This document shows, piece by piece, positions 4,938 through 7,907 of a stretch of 7,907 nucleotides of DNA (position 1 is its first letter; each line of letters starts with the position of its first letter). The position numbers and the translations under genes were made by a program. Under the pieces are notes generated by a model, which searched no databases, was not told where the DNA came from, and saw only the letters and a program-made list of their open reading frames with translations. This stretch comes from Phycisphaerales bacterium. Its GTDB lineage: Bacteria; Planctomycetota; Phycisphaerae; Phycisphaerales; UBA1924. Location of the stretch: contig JAUXUZ010000158.1 in the NCBI GenBank assembly GCA_030680655.1, forward strand, positions 1 to 7,907. Direction: 5' to 3'.

Positions 4938-5606
4938 TCAGGCCTTGCTGTCCTCGCCCTTGGGGGCCTTCTCTGTCTTCTCTGCCTTTGCGGCTTTGCC
5001 TTCGGCCTTTGCCTCGCCCTTGCCCTCAGCGGCAGCCGCTGCGGCGGGCGCCTTCTTGCCGCGTGTGAGCTTCTTTGTCAGGTTCTTGGGAGCGCGGTCC
5101 TCGCTGTTGCGATCGACGCCACGGACCATGTCCTTGCGGGTACCGGCCTCGGTGACCGAGCCGCCGGCACCGGTGACGACCTTGCGGACCGAGTCGGTCA
5201 CGCGGTTGGCGTTGATGGTGAGCTTGACGGAAAGCTTCTTGCCCTCACCCAGATCGCCGAGGATCTTGAGCGGACGGCTGTCGTCGCGGATCAGGCCGGC
5301 CTCGATGAGGCGTGCGCTGTTCACTTCGCCACCCTTGGCGAACATCGGGTGGGCGGTGATATCGCCCAGGTTGACCGTCCAGAAGCTGGTCTTGAACGCG
5401 GCGTTGGTGAAGCCGTACTTGCGCAGGCGACGGAAGAGGGGCATCTGCCCGCCCTCGAACGCCGCGCGACGCGTCGTACCGGAACGCGAACCCGCGCCCT
5501 TGTTGCCGCGCCCTGAGGTCTTGCCCCGGCCGCCGCCTTCGCCGCGGCCAACGCGCAGGCGCTTCTTGTAGCGTCCGGCCTTGGCGGTGATGTCGTGGAT
5601 CATCAT
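4938..5606 (-). CDS. rplO: 50S ribosomal protein L15 with Ala/Lys/Glu tail
   Basis: L15 is a late-assembly large-subunit protein whose extended N-terminus threads into 23S rRNA. The product is 222 residues against about 145-150 in the family. The glycine-rich basic N-terminal stretch (residues 18-41, with RVGRGEGGGRGKTSGRG) and the FEGGQMPLFRRLRKYGF motif (about 50-66) identify it. From about residue 183 the sequence becomes low-complexity Ala/Lys/Glu/Gly (APAAAAAAEGKGEAKAEGK and on), probably disordered. Two adjacent ATGs are possible starts. The first, at 5606, has the best spacing (7 bases) from an AAGGAA Shine-Dalgarno (complement of 5614-5619); the second would remove one Met. secY follows after 193 bases, an unusually wide gap for this operon. 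Confidence 0.97.
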   Translation of the reverse strand: MMIHDITAKAGRYKKRLRVGRGEGGGRGKTSGRGNKGAGSRSGTTRRAAFEGGQMPLFRRLRKYGFTNAAFKTSFWTVNLGDITAHPMFAKGGEVNSARLIEAGLIRDDSRPLKILGDLGEGKKLSVKLTINANRVTDSVRKVVTGAGGSVTEAGTRKDMVRGVDRNSEDRAPKNLTKKLTRGKKAPAAAAAAEGKGEAKAEGKAAKAEKTEKAPKGEDSKA

Positions 5607-5623
5607 GATTCGGTTCCTTGTGC

Positions 5624-5640
5624 CGGGCCGATCGGGCCCG
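5624..5640 (-). repeat. Hairpin between rpsE and rplO
   Basis: CGGGCC / GGCCCG arms form a 6-bp stem with a 5-base loop, 4 bases upstream of the rplO AAGGAA Shine-Dalgarno on the mRNA. There is no U-tract. It occupies the place where rpmD would lie in many bacteria. It could influence rplO translation or be chance. Confidence 0.4.
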
Positions 5641-5660
5641 CGTATTCGTTGGTTGCTGGT

Positions 5661-6362
5661 TTACTTGGTCGGGGCTGCGGGTGCGGCGCCGGCTGCGGGC
5701 GGCGCATCGCCGGATTCCTTCGTTGCCTGGCGGTCACGGCGGCTCATGTTGCCACCGCGGCGGCCGCGGCGCTCGGAACCGAGGGTGTTGACCGGCCCGC
5801 GGACCTTCTTCTCGGTGTCGATGGCGGCGGGCGCGTACGCCTTGCCCTTTTCGATCTTGTCCTCGATCATCGTGCGGTCGAGCTTGAGCCCGCGCAGCTC
5901 CGCGATCTTCGCAGGGGTCTGCAGCTGCTCGATCGCGGCCATGGCGGCCTTGAGGACGTTCTCGGGGTTGGTCGAGCCGTAGCACTTGGTAAGGCAGTCT
6001 TTCACGCCGGCGAGCTCGAGCACCGCGCGGACGACCGTGCCCGCGACGACGCCGGTACCGGGCGCGGCGGGGATCAGGCGGACCCGCGACGCGCCGAAGG
6101 TGCCCTCGACCTCGTGGTGGATGGTCGTCCCGCAGCGTGGGATGACGTAGAGCTGGCGCTGGCCGTACTTCTGGGCCTTCTCGACGGCCTGGGGGACTTC
6201 CTTCCCCTTGGCGTAGCCGAAGCCGACCTTGCCGTTGCGGTCACCAACGACCACCAGGGCGCCGAATGAGAACCGACGGCCACCCTTCACCGTGGCGCTG
6301 GTGCGGTAGACCCCGATGGTCGTCGACTCGATCTGCTGATTTTCGTCAAGGAGTTCCGGCAT
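5661..6362 (-). CDS. rpsE: 30S ribosomal protein S5, long C-terminal tail
   Basis: S5 lies at the mRNA entry side of the small subunit and contributes to decoding accuracy and mRNA unwinding. The product is 233 residues, well above the usual 165-175. The double-stranded-RNA-binding-like N-terminal domain is clear: VKGGRRFSFGALVVVGD at about residues 25-41, then GKVGFGYAKGKEVP. The second domain carries the motifs GTGVVAGTVVRAVLELAGV and YGSTNPENV (about 102-136). The core ends near residue 160. A tail of about 70 residues follows, first basic (ERRGRRGG, MSRRDRQ), then Ala/Pro-rich to the end. The ATG at 6362 has only a weak GAG-type ribosome-binding site. The next gene is rplO after 54 bases. 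The usual rpmD (L30) is missing from that position. Confidence 0.98.
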   Translation of the reverse strand: MPELLDENQQIESTTIGVYRTSATVKGGRRFSFGALVVVGDRNGKVGFGYAKGKEVPQAVEKAQKYGQRQLYVIPRCGTTIHHEVEGTFGASRVRLIPAAPGTGVVAGTVVRAVLELAGVKDCLTKCYGSTNPENVLKAAMAAIEQLQTPAKIAELRGLKLDRTMIEDKIEKGKAYAPAAIDTEKKVRGPVNTLGSERRGRRGGNMSRRDRQATKESGDAPPAAGAAPAAPTK

Positions 6363-6424
6363 AGCTGGCTCGTTTGTGTCTGGGGCTCGTGCCCGTTTGG
6401 TGAGTCTGTTTCAGAGTGGATCGA

Positions 6425-6790
6425 TCAGAACTTGAGGCCCGACTTGCGGGCGGCGTCGGCGAGGGCCTTGACGCGACCGTGGAACTTGAACCCGGCGCGA
6501 TCGAAGGCGACTTCCTTGACGCCCTTCTCGACGGCGCGCTGGGCCAGCGCGGTGCCGACGGCGGACGCCGCGGCGGCGTTGCCCGACTTGCCCTTGAGCG
6601 CCAGCGTCTTCTCCAGCGACGAAGCGCTGCAGATTGTGGCGCCGGCCAGGTCGTCGATAACCTGGGCGTAGATGTGGTTGAGCGAGCGGTAGACGCACAG
6701 GCGCGGCTTGCCCGAGGTGCCCTCGACGCGCTTGCGGATGCCAATGTGCCGACGCTCCCGACGCTTGACTTTGTGCTTGGCCTTGTCCAT
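6425..6790 (-). CDS. rplR: 50S ribosomal protein L18
   Basis: L18 binds 5S rRNA and helps anchor it in the central protuberance of the large subunit. The product is 121 residues, against about 117 in E. coli. It has the lysine/arginine-rich N-terminal tail (residues 1-21), followed by KPRLCVYRSLNHIYAQVIDD, typical of the L18 fold. The C-terminal FDRAGFKFHGRVKALADAAR (from about residue 96) is the strongest family signature. The ATG at 6790 fits the family start. An AAGG about 10 bases upstream is a loose Shine-Dalgarno. rpsE follows after 62 bases, in the standard L6-L18-S5 order. Confidence 0.98.
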   Translation of the reverse strand: MDKAKHKVKRRERRHIGIRKRVEGTSGKPRLCVYRSLNHIYAQVIDDLAGATICSASSLEKTLALKGKSGNAAAASAVGTALAQRAVEKGVKEVAFDRAGFKFHGRVKALADAARKSGLKF

Positions 6791-6813
6791 GTGCTTCTGC
6801 CTTGTCCTGTCGC

Positions 6814-6848
6814 GCCCGCTGCGAGCGCGGGCCCTGGCGTTCTACGCC
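6814..6848 (-). repeat. Two tandem hairpins between rplF and rplR
   Basis: The 86-base gap contains GGCGT / ACGCC (6836-6840 and 6844-6848, 3-base loop) and GCCCGC / GCGGGC (6814-6819 and 6827-6832, 7-base loop), one after the other on the mRNA. Neither is followed by T's. They are moderately strong and may be structural. Confidence 0.4.
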
Positions 6849-6876
6849 GGGTTGTGTGTGCTCTATTTCCGACCGA

Positions 6877-7434
6877 TCACGCCGAACCGAACTGCTTGCC
6901 GGCCTTCTTCTTGATGGTCTCGGTGGTGTACTTGATGCCCTTGCCGTTGTAGGGCTCGGGCTTGCGCTTGGCGCGCATGTTCGAGGCGAACATGCCTACC
7001 GCCTGCTTGTCTGAGCCCTGAACCTTGACGAACTGCTTCTCAACGGTGACCTTCACGCCCTTGGGGATGGCGAGCATGATGGGGTTGGCGAAGCCGACGA
7101 CGAGCTTGAGCTTGTCGCCCTGAACGGCGGCGGTCCAGCCGACGCCGACGACCTCCATCGTCTTCTCGTAGCCCTTGGTGACGCCCTCGACGGCGGTCGC
7201 GATCAGCGCGCGGGTGGTGCCCCACAACGCGCTCGCGGTGCGCTCGGCCCCGGGCTTGGCGCTGTTGATCGACACCTGGATCGTCTTCTCCTTCTCATCA
7301 AAGGCGACCTTGATGAGCGGCTTGAAGGCGACCTTGATGGTGCCGAGCGGACCGGTGACCTCGATCGAGTCGCTCTTGATGGCGACCTTGACGTTCGCCG
7401 GGACGGTGATTGGCTTGATACCGATGCGTGACAT
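6877..7434 (-). CDS. rplF: 50S ribosomal protein L6
   Basis: L6 binds 23S rRNA near the sarcin-ricin loop and the GTPase centre of the large subunit. The product has 185 residues, slightly more than the usual 175-180. The N-terminus MSRIGIKPITVP and the C-terminal motif KPEPYNGKGIKY (about residues 158-169), which lies in the second of the two L6 repeat domains, are canonical. The ATG at 7434 follows a good GGAG Shine-Dalgarno (complement of 7442-7445) with 7 bases of spacing. It sits 30 bases after rpsH and 86 bases before rplR. The gap to rplR holds two small GC-rich hairpins, listed separately. No damage or unusual composition is seen. Confidence 0.98.
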   Translation of the reverse strand: MSRIGIKPITVPANVKVAIKSDSIEVTGPLGTIKVAFKPLIKVAFDEKEKTIQVSINSAKPGAERTASALWGTTRALIATAVEGVTKGYEKTMEVVGVGWTAAVQGDKLKLVVGFANPIMLAIPKGVKVTVEKQFVKVQGSDKQAVGMFASNMRAKRKPEPYNGKGIKYTTETIKKKAGKQFGSA

Positions 7435-7464
7435 TCGTCTTCTCCGTGCTCTGCTCGATGCTGC

Positions 7465-7863
7465 TTATTGAACGACGCAGAGCAGCTCACCGCCGACACG
7501 CTGATCGCGTGCCTTGCGGTCGCTCATGACACCCTTGCTCGTTGACATAACGGCGATGCCCAGGCCCTGGATCGGGCGCGGGAGCGCCGCGACACCCCGG
7601 TACACCCGGCGGCCGGGCTTGCTCTCGCGGTGGATCTTGTTGATCAAGATCTCTCCGCGGGGGCCGTACTTGAGGGCGATCTTGATCTTGCCGTGGCGGC
7701 CGTCCTCCACGGTGGTGAAGCTGGTAACGTACCCCTCGTCCACAAGGACCTGGGCGATGCCGCGGCACACGCCGCTGTTGAGGCATTCGACCGTCTTCGC
7801 CTTGTTCTCAAGGGCGTTGCGGATTCGGGTCAGCATGTCTGCGATTGGGTCTGAAAGGGCCAT
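7465..7863 (-). CDS. rpsH: 30S ribosomal protein S8
   Basis: S8 binds the central domain of 16S rRNA and is needed for assembly of the small-subunit platform. In E. coli it also represses translation of the spc operon. The 132-residue product is close to the usual 130. The N-terminus (MALSDPIADMLTRIRNA) is typical. The C-terminal rRNA-binding signature STSKGVMSDRKAR, at about residues 107-119, is intact. The ATG at 7863 is chosen because the family begins at this methionine. Only a weak GAG-type ribosome-binding site precedes it. It is the first complete gene of the cluster in this window, and rplF follows after 30 bases. The 44 bases upstream to the window edge show no gene or clear signal. 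Identity is secure from sequence and context. Confidence 0.98.
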   Translation of the reverse strand: MALSDPIADMLTRIRNALENKAKTVECLNSGVCRGIAQVLVDEGYVTSFTTVEDGRHGKIKIALKYGPRGEILINKIHRESKPGRRVYRGVAALPRPIQGLGIAVMSTSKGVMSDRKARDQRVGGELLCVVQ

Positions 7864-7907
7864 TGCTCTGCTCGTGACTTGTTGTTCGTGCTCAAACCGG
7901 ACGCTCT

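Overview
The window is a run of eleven protein genes, all on the minus strand: the right-hand part of a bacterial spc-type ribosomal-protein operon followed by an alpha-type operon. Read in the direction of transcription (high to low coordinates) the order is rpsH (S8), rplF (L6), rplR (L18), rpsE (S5), rplO (L15), secY, infA, then a terminator and a likely promoter, then rpmJ (L36), rpsM (S13), rpsK (S11), rpoA and rplQ (L17). rplQ runs off the left edge without a stop codon. No mobile element, CRISPR array, tRNA or rRNA was seen.

The DNA is GC-rich and most Shine-Dalgarno sequences are weak. Several genes common at this locus in other bacteria are absent: rpmD (L30) between rpsE and rplO, adk and map between secY and infA, and rpsD (S4) between rpsK and rpoA. 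This pattern, with protein features such as the long-tailed L15 and S5, suggests a planctomycete-like bacterium, possibly of the Phycisphaerae. That placement is inference from memory, not a database result.

Right half (7863-3066): 30S and 50S proteins S8, L6, L18, S5 and L15, then the translocon channel SecY and initiation factor IF1. A Rho-independent terminator about 45 bases after infA closes this unit. Left half (2798-1): a sigma70-like promoter and a short leader precede rpmJ, rpsM and rpsK. A 175-base gap, where rpsD is usually found, then leads into rpoA and rplQ. Together the genes supply ribosome assembly, translation initiation, membrane protein export and the RNA polymerase alpha subunit, all growth-rate-linked functions.

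I did not find a new defence, mobile or biosynthetic system. The best leads are small: strong inverted repeats without U-tracts in the rplO-secY, rpmJ-rpsM and rpsK-rpoA gaps (possible autoregulatory RNA structures), an insertion plus C-terminal extension in L17, low-complexity tails on L15 and S5, and an in-phase A_AAA_AAA slippery heptamer inside rpmJ.
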